A stretch of 64,000 nt of DNA, from the NCBI GenBank assembly GCA_030512295.1, contig JAULSR010000002.1, positions 7,750,001-7,814,000 of the forward strand, read 5' to 3'. A program made the position numbers and the translations under genes. Of this stretch, positions 13,001 to 25,183 are shown piece after piece. The notes under the pieces are model-generated. The model had not been told where the DNA came from. It did no database searches and saw nothing but the letters and a program-made list of their open reading frames with translations. Origin of the DNA: Bombardia bombarda. Its lineage: Eukaryota > Ascomycota > Sordariomycetes > Sordariales > Lasiosphaeriaceae. The number at the start of each line of letters is the position of its first letter. The first letter of the stretch is position 1.

Positions 13001-14234
13001 CACCGTCGCTGACATATGCAGCTGATTCTTGCGTTGTTTCAACTGAGACAGCGCCGTGACTGCTATCCGTGTTTTCCAGAGCGCTGGAGTTGTTATTATT
13101 CTCGCCCCCAATAATTTGTGGATGACCGGTCTTCCATTTGTCGAACTCAATCGCCAGTCGGTAGATACGCTCCTGGTACGGCGTACGGCGGACAACTTTA
13201 TCCCGCTTGTCTTTTGCCTTGCCATTCCTCAGCCCCAGCGAGTCCGCACTTGCCTCTACTAGAGCTTTGACAAGCTTCTCCGACTTGGCCATGGAGGGAC
13301 TCCTGGGAACTATGGCCCCAGTGTGTGAGCCACCGCCAGTCTTGCTAGACTCAGACTCCGTATTTACCACGAGTTCGATGGGTGCCTTCAAGATGGCGAG
13401 GTGCAGAGCCGTGTTGTGGCCCGTCTCCTCGCGCGCTTTGAGGGGGGAAATTGGGGCCTTTGTGGGCGGTTTATTCTTCGGTCTGCGTGAGGATCTGTCG
13501 TGGGGCTTGAGTTGTGGAGGTTGGTAATCGAGGATGTGCTGGACAATGTCGTGAATGTGATCAAACCCATCGGCCTTCGCCTTGGCGCTGGAAATGGCGG
13601 TATGAAGGCAGTATATGTTGTACTTTTTCGTCGGCTGCCAAAAGATCTTGCCCAGGTTGGATGGCTTGGGGCGCAGCCGAAGGACGACTTCCACGAATGG
13701 CCGGTTTCTGTTGCGACCCGCCGTGAGGGCCTGGAGGATTGGTGTGCCGGACCCGAAGTCCTCCTCCAGCAGCTCCTCCATTAAATATGGCGTCAATTTT
13801 TTCGAGCCCGTTGCATGCTGACCTGAAAGCTTCAGGACAAAGACGAGGACTTTTTCGATCTCGTCCTTTTTCCATTTCTTCTCCTTACTCGCAAGCACTA
13901 GTTCGTGCACGATGTTGGTCTGGAGGGGCCCGCCGGTCCGGGATTTCTTGGTCTTGAAGTAGTCGGAATGCTCACCTCGAGTGACCTTTTCCAAGTCTTC
14001 TTGAAGGGAATCACTGCTTGGGCCAGTATCCGCCACCAGCTTCCTCAGCGCTTCACAAGTCTCACTCTTCGTCCTCACCGTGAGGTAGGGCTCGGCAGAA
14101 GCTGCCTCCTTTCGCGGGCTACTGCTCTGGAGATTGTTATGCCAAGATGGCTGCTTCCTCCTCTTGGAATCAATGGTGTCATCGTCGCTGTCGGATGTAT
14201 GTAATTGCGTCGTCCTCATGCGTTGCATGTCCAT
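10085..14234 (-). CDS. Large intracellular protein with ankyrin-like region and C-terminal subtilisin-like (S8) protease domain
   Basis: Minus-strand exons: 14234..12821, 12748..12580, 12499..12175, 12110..12081 (30 nt), 11953..11622, 11537..11189, 11095..10253 and 10123..10085, about 1166 residues. There is no signal peptide. The N-terminal half is basic and Ser-rich, with an ankyrin-like segment (TALHLAILKAP). The motif VEEWDWDKMDL precedes the protease. The S8 domain has a complete triad: IDDG (Asp about 792), GNHGT (His about 832) and GSSFAT (Ser about 993). The oxyanion position reads SASDQG, with Asp instead of the usual Asn, which I believe is common in this fungal family. The last intron (129 bp) is in frame, so the C-terminal 12-55 residues are uncertain. 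The role is probably proteolysis inside the cell, perhaps in immunity, given the divergent unknown gene and the NLR-like gene beyond it. Confidence 0.8.
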
Positions 14235-14752
14235 AATGGGAGAGTTTAAGTTTCACGACAAGTAGGTAGGTAGTTTAGCAAAGAGTGAGTAATGGATACT
14301 GACTTCTAGTAGGGATGAGCCGCACAACCTTTCTCGAGGTGGTGCAGCGGTGGACTTGCTGGGAATGGCAAGCAGTGTAATCAAGTGGCAAATGCTCGTT
14401 TACAATAATAGTACAGGTGATTGGAAGATCAAGTGTAGGCGCCCCCTACTCAATATGCAACCATCATGCAATACCACTAGTCGTACATGAGAAGGCGCAG
14501 CCTGCTCTTCTCCTCCCCTCGAGCCCCCTTCGCATCGCCGGGCCATCTTTGTGAAAGGTACCACCGTGCAAAGGACACGGCCGGCCTTCATTCCTCGCCC
14601 CATCCTTTTAGGTCCTTCTAGGTATTTAAAAGGGGCCAGTTACCCTCCAGTTAGGTCAGTCACCATTGACCCCAGACATCGTTGGTTCCTCTCATCCAGC
14701 CCCTGGCCACCAACGCCGCCAGTCACCGATCACTCTCATCGATTCAGCAACA
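14235..14752. promoter_or_regulatory. Divergent promoter region of the S8 protease gene and the 302-residue gene
   Basis: These 518 bp separate two start codons that read away from each other, so the genes may be co-regulated. A TATA-like element is present on the right side (next entry). No other clear motif is seen. Confidence 0.55.
14623..14630 (+). promoter_or_regulatory. TATA-like box TATTTAAA
   Basis: An AT-only octamer in a GC-rich context, 123 bases before the ATG at 14753 and followed by AGGGGCC. Position and sequence fit a core promoter for the plus-strand gene. Confidence 0.4.
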
Positions 14753-15661
14753 ATGGAGATCCAGTTCCCCATGACCCCGGTGGCCAGTGATGGAGATGAT
14801 GAAGGTGGTCTTCCCACAGGCCAATTTCGCAATAAGAACAAGCAAGGGGAGATATACAGGCAGCTTTTGATCGACACGCCCAAATGCAGCCTGACGCTCG
14901 CCCTGCTTGGCCACGGAAAGATCCCTCCAAAGGCCCCTGGGGGGAGCACTGAGGGGAGCCTGCTCGTATTCGACTTTCGACTCACGCCCTCGAAGATAAT
15001 CCGCCGGTTCAAATCGGCCTCGTTTGAAGTCACCTTTTCAGACACCGAGGGCGACGATCTCGTGGCACCGGAAATTTACAGCATTTCACCCGAAGGCACA
15101 TTCACCATCAACCCCTGGGTGGTTTCCCAGGATGTGAAGGACACAATGGAGCTTGGCGGCAATATTGGCGTTCCTCAAGGGGGCGTCAATTTCAAACTCG
15201 GGCGGGAGATTGAAATGACTAACGCGGTGGAATACTCGATGAGTCTCACAGGCCGGGCCACCTCGCCGAGGGGGTCTGGCGAGCCTTACCACGTCTATTG
15301 GGAGATGGAAGAGGACAAGAAACGAAGTGGGACACCGACGTTCCTCCGCACAGCTGTCGTTGTCTCCCGCCAGCCCAGTCGGCATTTCACTTTCCGTGTG
15401 AAGGCCGAGGTCAAGGCGAAAGTCACGCCCATGGAAAACATGCGCAGCACGACAGTGTCGTTCTTTGGACACACTGTGCGGGATGCCGCACCCGTTGACG
15501 ACATAATTATCGACCCTGCCAAGAATAACATCCCAGCGCGAGATAAGGTCCTGCGCGACTTTGTGGTGGAGAACGAAAACAAGGGCGTTTTATGGACGAA
15601 TCTGCATGAGCTGGACCTGCGGGCTGACGTTGTGCGACACACTGTGAAGGAGATACTGTGA
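14753..15661 (+). CDS. Uncharacterised 302-residue protein paired with the S8 protease gene
   Basis: A single uninterrupted exon. The ATG at 14753 (ACAATGG) is preferred over an in-frame upstream ATG at 14666, which lies close to the TATA-like element. There is no signal peptide or membrane helix. The protein is rich in alternating hydrophobic stretches suggesting beta strands (LLVFDFRL, FEVTFSD, HFTFRVKAEV). A glycine-rich segment of about 30 residues follows (NIGVPQGGV). I associate it with a widespread fungal family of unknown function but cannot name a domain. Its partner across a 518-bp divergent promoter is the S8 protease gene, so it may be a substrate or effector of that protease. That is inference from linkage alone. 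Confidence 0.75.
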   Translation: MEIQFPMTPVASDGDDEGGLPTGQFRNKNKQGEIYRQLLIDTPKCSLTLALLGHGKIPPKAPGGSTEGSLLVFDFRLTPSKIIRRFKSASFEVTFSDTEGDDLVAPEIYSISPEGTFTINPWVVSQDVKDTMELGGNIGVPQGGVNFKLGREIEMTNAVEYSMSLTGRATSPRGSGEPYHVYWEMEEDKKRSGTPTFLRTAVVVSRQPSRHFTFRVKAEVKAKVTPMENMRSTTVSFFGHTVRDAAPVDDIIIDPAKNNIPARDKVLRDFVVENENKGVLWTNLHELDLRADVVRHTVKEIL

Positions 15662-16091
15662 TTTGACTGGGCGGGAGTGGGCTTCGACTTGTCAGCTGCG
15701 CGAGGAGGGGGAGGCACAGCAAATTTTCGTGTGGCTGGTAACAAACACACTCGCTTACGTAGTGGTTGGGGTCGTGGAGAGGCTCGAGATCGGAATGCTT
15801 CATTCTTCAACATCACCGATAGGAAATTGGATTATCAGCAACATCTTTGTGATCAATAGTAGGCGCGCACTTCTATGTACTACTACCAGTCGTATATCCA
15901 TTTGTTCAAGATACCTAGGCACCCACACCTATTTCCTGCATACCCGATCCTGACGCTCCCAGAAGAGAGCTCGCCCGCCGCGTCTGTCAAGCGACTCATC
16001 CGAGTCCCCGACGGCACAGCGTCTTCGGCCTTCTCATTTCTCACCAACGCTAAACAAAACATCACCACGAGAGAAGCCTAGAGCTAAGCAG
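15662..16091. other. Intergenic region before the NLR-like gene
   Basis: These 430 bases hold the 3' flank of the 302-residue gene and presumably the promoter of the NLR-like gene. No gene or repeat is seen. Confidence 0.45.
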
Positions 16092-19000
16092 ATGGAGGAG
16101 TCAGGCCCCCTGTGAGTTGGCTGAGCTCAAAGCCGATTTATCGCGATGCAAATGATATCAATGCTAACCCCGACCAAACACTAGCTTGTTCTGTGTCCAG
16201 GGCTTGATTTCTGGCCCTGGCCTGCAGAAACCTGACCTGCCTGATGACCCAAGCCCGCTGAGCAGGGTTATAGGGAGCGTATTCCCCAATATCACTACTC
16301 ATCTTTTCCATGCTATAGAAACTCAACCAGACGGCTCAGACGGGAGCGATTCTAGCACTAGAATTGCTAAATGGCCAGACTTCCATTTGCGAGCCTTGGC
16401 CCTGCTCAAATCAATCGAGAAGAGACGGGGACGAGTGAATCACATCAGCTCGACAGCAAATAGTGATAGCGCAGATGATAACAAACCGCGCCCGCTCATC
16501 CTGGTAGGCCATGACTTGGGCGGAATAGTGGTCAAGCAAGTAAGGACTAGGCGCCTGTTGAGGTCCGTTTGTGGCTTCACTGGAAGACATGGAAGCATAG
16601 GAGCTGATCTAGTTTATCCATCTTAGGCACTTTTGGAATCAAGCTCCAACACCCGCTGGGACTGGATCGCAAAGTCAGTTGTTGCCGCGGTATGTTACAG
16701 CTCGAAGTTCAATGCTTCAGCGATGGTTCTGGTTCCATGTGAGTCAACACTGACATTCATTGCGCCCAGATCTTTTTGGAGACCCCATCCTGCGACATAG
16801 CAGACATTTACGCCTGGGAGACGGCAACCGTTCATATCATATCGATTGCCAGTATGACCAACAACTTGAAACTCAACTTCATGTCTTTCTACAAGTCTCT
16901 TCCCATTTTTGCTAGCAAGATCGAACAAGAATTCCATGAGCTGCCACACACCTTCCAAAGTGTGAACCTGTACGCAAAGACCTCGCCAATACGACAGACC
17001 CTGAGTTGTCCCCCTGTGTGGCTGTCCAAGATTTACACCGAGCCAGTTCTTCTCGAGTCTGGTGTCGGAGAAGCGTGGTCCCTGAAAGAAGACGACCCGG
17101 CTGCTCAGTTGCTCTGCCACCTGCTGCTGTCCAGCCGCTCTACCGCGGCTGGTTCGTTCAGAAATGGTGAGATTCAAACCTCGTTGAAAGGGACTTGCCC
17201 CATACTAGCCAGATATCTAACACAGCTTGATTACAACCGCAGAATCCGTTAGTGAGCACCAAAAATTGTTGCGCTACCTTCATGAAGAACTGGGCGAATG
17301 GCACCAGATACAAAGCCCTTTGCATGAGACCTTCATAGCGTCAAGATTAGACTGCTGGATTATGCAGAATACGTCCTTCGAACAATGGGCCAAGGAAGGA
17401 GAAAGGTCTATCTTACACATTACCAGCTCAGACGTTACCGAACTCAGCTTCTTCACCTCGTCGATTGTCCGCAAAATTCGGAAGAATGGGGACGTGGTAT
17501 TCGCATTTTCGATGCTGCAGTTTTCTCAACGGTCCCACGCTGATGCCGTATCGCCAAGTACCCTTTTGTTTGCCGCCATTTGCCAGGCTCTTCTATGGAG
17601 TGCCACTGTTGGTAGCGGCAACGGTACACATGGTCATTCGTCATATGGATGGCTTTTGTGTGATCGAGTCCTAACCAGGAACATCGTCAGGGCATTGCTC
17701 TCGTCCCTACTCTCCTCCCAAGTCACCGGAAGCCCCATCTTTTGTATCATCGATGATATTCACACGCTCCCGCCCAAGGAGCAGTCGCGGCTGGCCGAAG
17801 ACCTGAACAAGGTGATTCATGACTCAGCATGCATGTTGAAGGTGATCGCTAGCACGGATTACCGGACAACAGCATGGAGTTTGCCTGATCATCGAACATT
17901 CCGCGTGGACCTCAATAAAGAACATGAATCGAGACGCAGGGAAATATTAACAAAGTATGCCACAGCGAGACTAAGCAACTTCGTCGCGACACAGGCGGTT
18001 TGGTTGCGGGAAAAGCCCGACCTAAGGAGTGCAGCCGTGGAAAGAATAACGAGCGACTCCACCACGATATTTGAGGTCGAGCTGAAAGTGAATTTGATCG
18101 AGTCCATCACCAGGGCCCACACGACACCAGAGATCGAAAATACAAAGATCGAAAAAGAGATCAAAAGAATGATCTCCAGATTGCCCCAGTCAATCGAAGA
18201 GACGATTGAGAGAATTGTAAAAAACTATTCCAATCTCGAACCCCTGGTGTCAACGGCCTTGGCATGGATTTTGTCTTCTCTAAGACCACTCAGCCTCTCA
18301 GAGCTTGCTGTCTGTATTGTGCTGGGCCTAGAAGGAGACTCAGAGGAAACTTACAGTGAACGTCTTAAGAGTGAAGAATTTCGGAACTTTCAACGGAACA
18401 TAAGCGTTACTATCGGGCCTCTTGTGAGGTTCCCGCGCGATAGAGTGGTCATTCGGGATCAAGCCCTGAAGACTTATCTCAATACGCGTATCCAGCCGCT
18501 GATCGGCCCAGATAGCCAACTTTTTATTTTGCGGAAGTGTCTCAGATATCTCAAACTTATTCGCTGGAGCTGGCGCCCCTCTCTGGATGAGGATGCGTCA
18601 GATGAGGATCTTGAGAGAGAGTTATCGCTGGCCAAGTACGCGGCAGAAGCCTGGCCAGCTCACGCCTTGTTGTGTATCAATCAAGAAAAGGCGACCGAGC
18701 TTGTCGTGGAGTTTATGGAGTCCGAGTGCTTTGGCAGTTGGGTGTCTATATTCCGACACTTTCACTCAGGCCCATCACATCAGATTCCCGAGTCTGCGGT
18801 AGAAGCCGCATGTTCATTCGGGCTTGTTAGAGTGGTGGAAAGGCTACTCAAGCGAGCTCCAGTCATATTGACGGAGTCGCTGCAAGGACAGTTCATCGTC
18901 GGACTCGACCGAGCATCGGAGAGAGGCCACGTGCTGGTGGTAAGACGCATTCTTGAGGAGGGGATCAGAAGCGCAAATGTCGCTAGGATTGCATCCAGAT

Positions 19001-22000
19001 ACGGCAGGACAGAAGTTTTGCGGTTGTTAGAACACTCCTCTGCTCTGGGTGTAGTAGAGGATGCGGACGATGACGGGTTCAACCTCCTTCTCGAAGCTTC
19101 TCGTGGTGGTCACATGAACACGGTCAACTATCTCATCAACACTCAAGGAGCGGACGTGACCGCTAAGACTGACAAAGGTCTTACTCCGCTGCATTTCGCT
19201 TGCCGAATTGGCCATGATGAGATGGTTGACAAGCTCTTAAGCTCGCTCTTAGTCTCAGACAAGGCAGCCATCTCATCTGTGGATGATCAGGGCTTTACGC
19301 CTTTGATGTACGCCGCATGGGCTGGCTTCACTCGTATTGTAGAAAAACTCGTACCTGTTACAGTCGCTACTTCCTCAAAAGATGGGAGCACGGCATTGCA
19401 CCTTGCGGTATCGGGAGGCCATCCAGGGGTAGTGAAGCTGCTACTGGGACTCGGAGCCAGCCCGGAGGCAGTGGACAAAAATAAATTCGCTCCCCTCCAC
19501 ATCGCAGCAAAACTGGGCCTCGTCGAGATTGCCAAAATACTTATCAAAGCCTCTGGAAGGGCAAGGGGCTTGTCTTACGAAGAAGAGGATCTCACAACAC
19601 AGTCCACGTCTTTTACTCAGACCATGGCCGAAAGTCCACTGGGGCTAGCCATAGCAAATCGATACCCCGAGATTATCCGGGAGCTTCTGGGCTCGAGCCA
19701 GCACGCAAACTCAAAGACGGCATTCTGGGCCATGTCATATGCCTGTAAGGATGGCTATCTTGACCCGGTACTGGAGATATTGCGATGGCACCGCGACCGA
19801 AATCATGATTCATGCTTACAGAGCGAGAAGGGCCAGACGGCATTGCACTTGGCTGTCGAGTTTGGCCACCCGACACTGGTGACGGAAATTCTGAAGGACA
19901 GTCTCGCCCCCGTGAACACGCCAGATCGAGCCGGCTGGATCCCGCTCCACACAGCGGCCAAGCGTGGAGATGTCGCCATTATCAACATTCTGCTTGAACA
20001 TGCGGTTGTCTTGGACAGCACCACTGATGAAGGCAAGAACGCTCTCCACATAGCCGCCCAGTACGGACATGCGGCCATTTGTGAGCTTCTCTGGGAAAGA
20101 GCCCCAGACTCGCTTCGAAATGCGAAGACCAAGGGCGGCTTGCTACCAGCATCTCTTGCGGTGAAGCACGGCCACGTTGGGGCAGTCAAAGTGTTGCTGC
20201 GACTCTCCCCAGAAACCACTACTCGCGACGGCCTTCTTCATTTGGCTGTCGAGCACGGCTCCCAACAGCTTTTGGAGGAAATACTGGCGGCCAAGCCCTC
20301 TTTAGACTGGACCAACCATAAACAGGAAACCGCGGTCCATTTGGCAGTTTTGCATGACAGAATTGACATGGTCCAGCGCCTGCACATGGCTGGAGCAAAC
20401 ATGGTCGTTAAGGACTCTAGTGGTAGAACCGTGTTCTTCTGTGCTATCGAGGAGAAGAACGTCGACATGGTCAAGGCCCTGATTGCCTTGGATACCGAGC
20501 TTGACGTCGACGGTGCAAATAACAAGAACATAACCCCACTCCTCCAAATCTGCGCATCTCGGTCTTTGCTGGACGAGGACCCGCAGCCTGTCATTGAGAT
20601 CACCCGACTGCTCTTGGAGAACTACGCAAGAAGCGTGAATATCAATGTTACTGACCCCGGCAGTGGAAGAACACCTCTGCACTATTCCACCCAGTCGGAC
20701 ATGGATGAGCTGACCGAGATACTTCTCCACCACAAGGCAGATCCAAATATTATGAATAAGAAGGGTTCAACTCCAATTTTCTTCTCCGCTGAGATGGGCA
20801 AAGTCAAGGTTGTGATAGCTCTCCTCAAGGCCGGCGCCAAGGCTTCCTCCCGGAACAACAGCAATACAACCCCTCTCCATCGAGCCGCTGGAAACGGCCA
20901 CGCCGATTGTATCAAGATACTGATGGAGTTCCTCCCGGATAATAATGCGAAGGCAATCCTGGAGGTCAAGAATAGCTATGGCTCAACCCCACTCGCTCTT
21001 GCAGCATCAAAGGGCTATACTGAGTGTATCAAAACGCTGCTTAGCTACGAAGCTGACTTGACGGTGAAAAATGGTGGCCTGACACCACTTGGTCTAGCAG
21101 CCCAATTTGGCAACAAGGATGCTATGGATGAGCTTTTTAGGGTGATGGAGGCGAAGCAGCCCTCTGCTATCGAAGAGACCGTCAGGAGTGCTGCAGCGTA
21201 TAATTATGTTGAAGTCGTCAAAACACTCGTTAACAAAATCAAAAATCCAAATATACGAGACCATAGGTACGGTTCGGTGCTCGGAACAGCTGTGGCCTGT
21301 AATTACGGAGAACTCGTTGAGGTTCTTCTCGCGATGGATGGCATCGAAACAGAGCACAAGGACACGGCCGGGAAGACTCCTCTTCTCATAGCAACACAGA
21401 TTCACAACTATAAGCTGGTCAAGGCACTGACGGAGGCTAAGGCTGAGCCGAACGCCAAAGATATGGAAGGGTCTTGGCCGTTATTACGCGCGATTCTGCA
21501 GGGGAATGAGGAGATTGCCCAGCACTTGTTACAGCTCGACAATATCAAGTTGGATGAGGTCGATTCGCGTGGCTATGGGAACCTCTATTGGGCTTGCCGA
21601 GTCAACCAAAATGCTATTTTTACAATGGTAAATGACGCGGTTCGGGAACTTGCATGTTATCCTTCAATGCGTGATACGGCGATTCACGCGTGCGTGGCCT
21701 CGAACAATCTTCGGGCACTCCGAGTCCTCTTGGATTCATCGGATGCGAACTGTAACAGCCAAGGTCCTGATGGTTGGACACCTTTGTACACGGCAAAATG
21801 CTACGGGTTCTCTGAGGTGGAAGAAATGCTCATCACAAAAGGGGCAGATCTTGAAGCTCGCTCCGCCAAGAACATTGAAGAGCCAAGCAGGTGGCATACG
21901 GAAGACAAGGGGGCCGGCTTATCCGTGGATTTGAAGTCACAAAACACTATCAAAGTTACCAGTACGTGCAATTGCAGTCCTTGATAATCTATCCGTTCCG

Positions 22001-22904
22001 GGGGGAAGGGGTTACTTGTGCACATACTAATCAACTTGTTTCACTCCAGCGACAACATACAGGCCTAATGGATTAAATACCCCACCGACCATTGCGAGAG
22101 CCGATTACCCCCTTCGCTGGCAAGAGAACTGGTATTTTGAGGTCCTAATCGACAAAGGATACAAAGACCACGAGCAGTAAGCCCCACCATATCCTCCTCC
22201 CCGGCCTCAAACAACACTTGATAGTTTCATGGATACTCTTACTGACACAACTCATCCATGGGAAACAGACTCCTCGGCATCGGCATTGCTGATGATCAAG
22301 CCAGCCGTAGTGGCGAGATGCTTGGGTTTCACTTAGGGAACCAGCAGTCATTTGGTTACCACGCTGACGACGGGAGAGTATACCCCGCTGACTTGAAACA
22401 GGGCATGGCCACCGGGGAGACTTACGAGCAAGGAGATGTCGTTGGGTGCGGCTATATTTACGAGGAAAAGGCGTTATATTTCACGAGAAATGGTGCTTAT
22501 CTTGGTTCGTACCTTGTTCCAGTTCAATTGACACCCAATAAAAATTCCCGGGCTATGCTAATTGTTATCCAAATACCAATTTCTCCTCTCTTATAGGTAT
22601 TGCTTTTAAAAACCTAGTCGGCAAGTTCTATCCAGCTGTCTTTATGGACACAAAGGAAGTCGACGTCAAAATGACAGCGGAATTTAACGCCGCAATGTGG
22701 ATCTTTAACCCAGAGACAACGCCTTGGGCAGCGGCCAGCGACTCGCCGAATTGGTATGGCATCGAGGGGAGCGATGAGGAGAGTCAATCAGGGTCTGGTT
22801 CTGCTGTTCAAAGCCAGGTGGAAAGTGACGATGATGAGGATCTCCTCGAGGTCCTCTACAAAAAGTATGGTACCACCAATTTCCCAGACAGATACTTCCC
22901 CTAA
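16092..22904 (+). CDS. NLR-like protein: alpha/beta-hydrolase-like, degenerate NACHT, ankyrin repeats, SPRY
   Basis: Exons 16092..16111, 16185..16539, 16627..16689, 16770..17166, 17243..21961, 22050..22176, 22269..22504 and 22597..22904 join in phase for 2074 residues. Residues 1 to about 190 resemble the SesB-type alpha/beta hydrolase found on fungal STAND receptors, but the nucleophile elbow reads GHDLGG, with Asp where Ser would act. Next is a NACHT-like region (about 310-560). The expected P-loop site reads ITSSDVTELS without a Gly-Lys-Ser/Thr motif, while a Walker B-like FCIIDDIH remains near 443. About twenty ankyrin repeats span roughly 790-1820. A SPRY domain (about 1865-1990) ends it, followed by an acidic tail. 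The last 20-odd codons are homologous to the start of the downstream kinase (27970..), so the tail is a fusion product. The role is probably as a cytosolic sensor. Confidence 0.8.
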
Positions 22905-25183
22905 AGTATCATTCACGACATCATTACGGAGGAAATCGTGCGTCACGAGCTGAGTAAAACTAAAGGGAAACCTGAATCGAAGGAGGACATGGTGAAGTTC
23001 ATACTTAATAATCATAGGAGAAATCTACTCACCCTTGCAACTATCACAGCTAGGCGCCAACCCAACAAGGTGTTAGAAATTATAAGGTTCTTCATGGAAT
23101 AAAACTATATACCCGTGTTTTCCGAGATTATTAGCAACAAACTAAACTGGCTTATAGCAAAAGGCCTGAAAAGGCGTGACAAGAGGTTATGGAACACGAT
23201 GTTAGCCAAGAACTATTGTGGCCATTAATGGAAAGTCTTAGGCCAATATTTTCGACTAAACAGGCCAGCTATAACTTCAACAAGCGGACCATTTTTCCTT
23301 TCGTTTCCCTCAAAACTAATAACGACGGTCGTGGTAGATTTAATAAACTGTACAAGGTTAAGATAAAGGAGGGTCACTTCGTCGACCTATCTCGTCCGGT
23401 GAGTTCATCTGTCCTTTTTTTAGGGATCATTGTCTGGGTTGGGTAGGTAGGTATGTACTGGAACTAATATGGCTATCTTACAGAGATCCGAGTGGCCAAC
23501 GCGCTTTGCGGTGAAGGAGTTTATACCACCCGACGCAGAGGAGCGTCAAAAGATCGCACAGAGCTTTGGAAATGAGGCAAGGACCCTGAAGAAAATGAAC
23601 CAAGACAGCAGCGATCACATCATTCGCTTCATCACAGCCTTCACCATGGGTAACATTATGTCGCCCAAGAATTACCACCTCATCTTCGAATGGGCAGACG
23701 GAGGAAGACTTAATGATCTCTTTTTGAAGGAAAAGAAGCCTATTCTCAATGGGGAGCTCGTGAAGCGTGTGGCCAAACAGCTAGAGGGTCTGGCAATTGC
23801 CCTCAAGGCAATTCACGACGCCAACATTCGGCACGGGGACTTGAAGCCCGGCAATATCTTGCGATTTCATCCCACCAAGAAAGATGTAATCGGAACTCTC
23901 AAGATCGGCGACTGGGGGTTGACCAAGTATCACAGCGAGTCTTCTACAGTCTTACGAAAAGAAAAGGGTCTCCACACAACCATCAAGTACGGCACCCCGT
24001 TCTACGAGCCCCCCGAGGTCGACATCGGTGATATCACGTTCCTGTACGATGTGTGGTCCATGGGATGCATCATCCTGAAAATCATTATCTGGCTTCTGTA
24101 CGGCTACGGTGGCATTATTGAGTTTCATAACGACGTCAAGGGCAGCTCAAAGAACGGGGTTCCACTCTACGAGCGCGAGGATAGTATGGGGACAGAGATC
24201 GGGCCATCATTTAAAGCCAAACTGAGGCCCATCGTTCTAAAATGGATGGATCATATTAATGAACAGATCGTCCCGGACACCGCTCTTCGCGCACTTCTGA
24301 CTCTCGTCAGAAACAGACTTCTTGTTGTTGACTTGCCTGAGCGCATGGCAAACGCGACTTCAGAAACGGATGATCTGGGCACTTCAGTAGCGAAAACGTC
24401 GCCTTCACAACCGGCAGAGACTAGAGCCGAGAAAATCGCCAGGGTGCCGGAAAGGGCTACTTCTCGGGAGCTGGCGCAGAATATAAAGGAAAAGATCCTC
24501 GACGACGGGAAACGCCCCGGAGATTATTGGTTTCGCGAAGGTCCTGGACGGCTAATCCCGTCATTTTCCCCTAGATAGTAACACGGCAGGGTTCGTGAAG
24601 TTCAGTAGAAGTGCCTTGTATTGTAACAAAGGAAAAGCTTCCATGGATGTGGTATACATAAATTGAGCATAGCTGAACTATCGTGACCTTATGTAGCCAG
24701 TAAGTTAAACTCTCTTCAGTGTAGTTGTTGATTTTCTCTAGCCCACCACTGACTTTTCTGATATCATAAAGTACGTCGGAACCACATTGAGTCTTTGCAA
24801 CTCCCGGATTCTTGGAAATACTAAGTCCTGTTAACATTATTGCAGCTCGACAACGAATGGGACATCCACCGTGACTACAAGTTTGCTTCCAAGATACTCT
24901 CACAGATTCGAGACTTGCCAGCACTTTCGCTACTAAAGCTGCGTAAGTCGGATATTCTCTGCCGTAATTGCCGAAAGTTTGAATTCTTTAGCACACTTGT
25001 AACCTAGAGGCCTTTCCTCAAGGACCCTCACTTCCCAAACATCATCATTTCGGCAAGTCAGGAGGAGAAGATCATCAGGCTGCTGAATGTTTTCAAGACA
25101 CACCCAGGCCTTGCCTTCTCATATCGTCGTTGCCGGCCCATTGCCATAGATGTGATCCAAAAGCCTCCTGCTCATGGCATTCG
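22841..25183 (+). pseudogene. Kinase-HET unit, copy 1 (decayed, internally deleted)
   Basis: This stretch is homologous along its length to 28036..32020. The N-terminal region is broken by in-frame stops near 22902, 23100 and 23225. The glycine loop is altered (GRGRFNKL against GRGGFSKV in copy 2). The kinase part, 23484..24578 after an intron with a GTGAGT donor and a TTACAG acceptor, is still open. It keeps FAVKE, HGDLKPGN, IGDWGL and YDVWSMGC. The HET part starts at about 24846 after an acceptor, runs to about 25005, then jumps to sequence matching 31840 onward. About 1.16 kb with the HET core is therefore missing. Homology ends near 25183, where an inverted kinase relic begins. A shortened kinase from the ATG at 23469 cannot be excluded. 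The left end is shared with the last exon of the NLR-like gene. Confidence 0.75.

Noticed and set aside
14753..15661. Calling the 302-residue protein a gasdermin
   Set aside because: The linkage to an S8 protease is suggestive, but I cannot see gasdermin-specific sequence features; only structure prediction would decide.
16092..16626. The first exons as a separate short lipase-like gene
   Set aside because: The VVKQ exon joins in phase to ALLESSS and onward into the large exon at 17243, so it is the N-terminus of the NLR-like protein.
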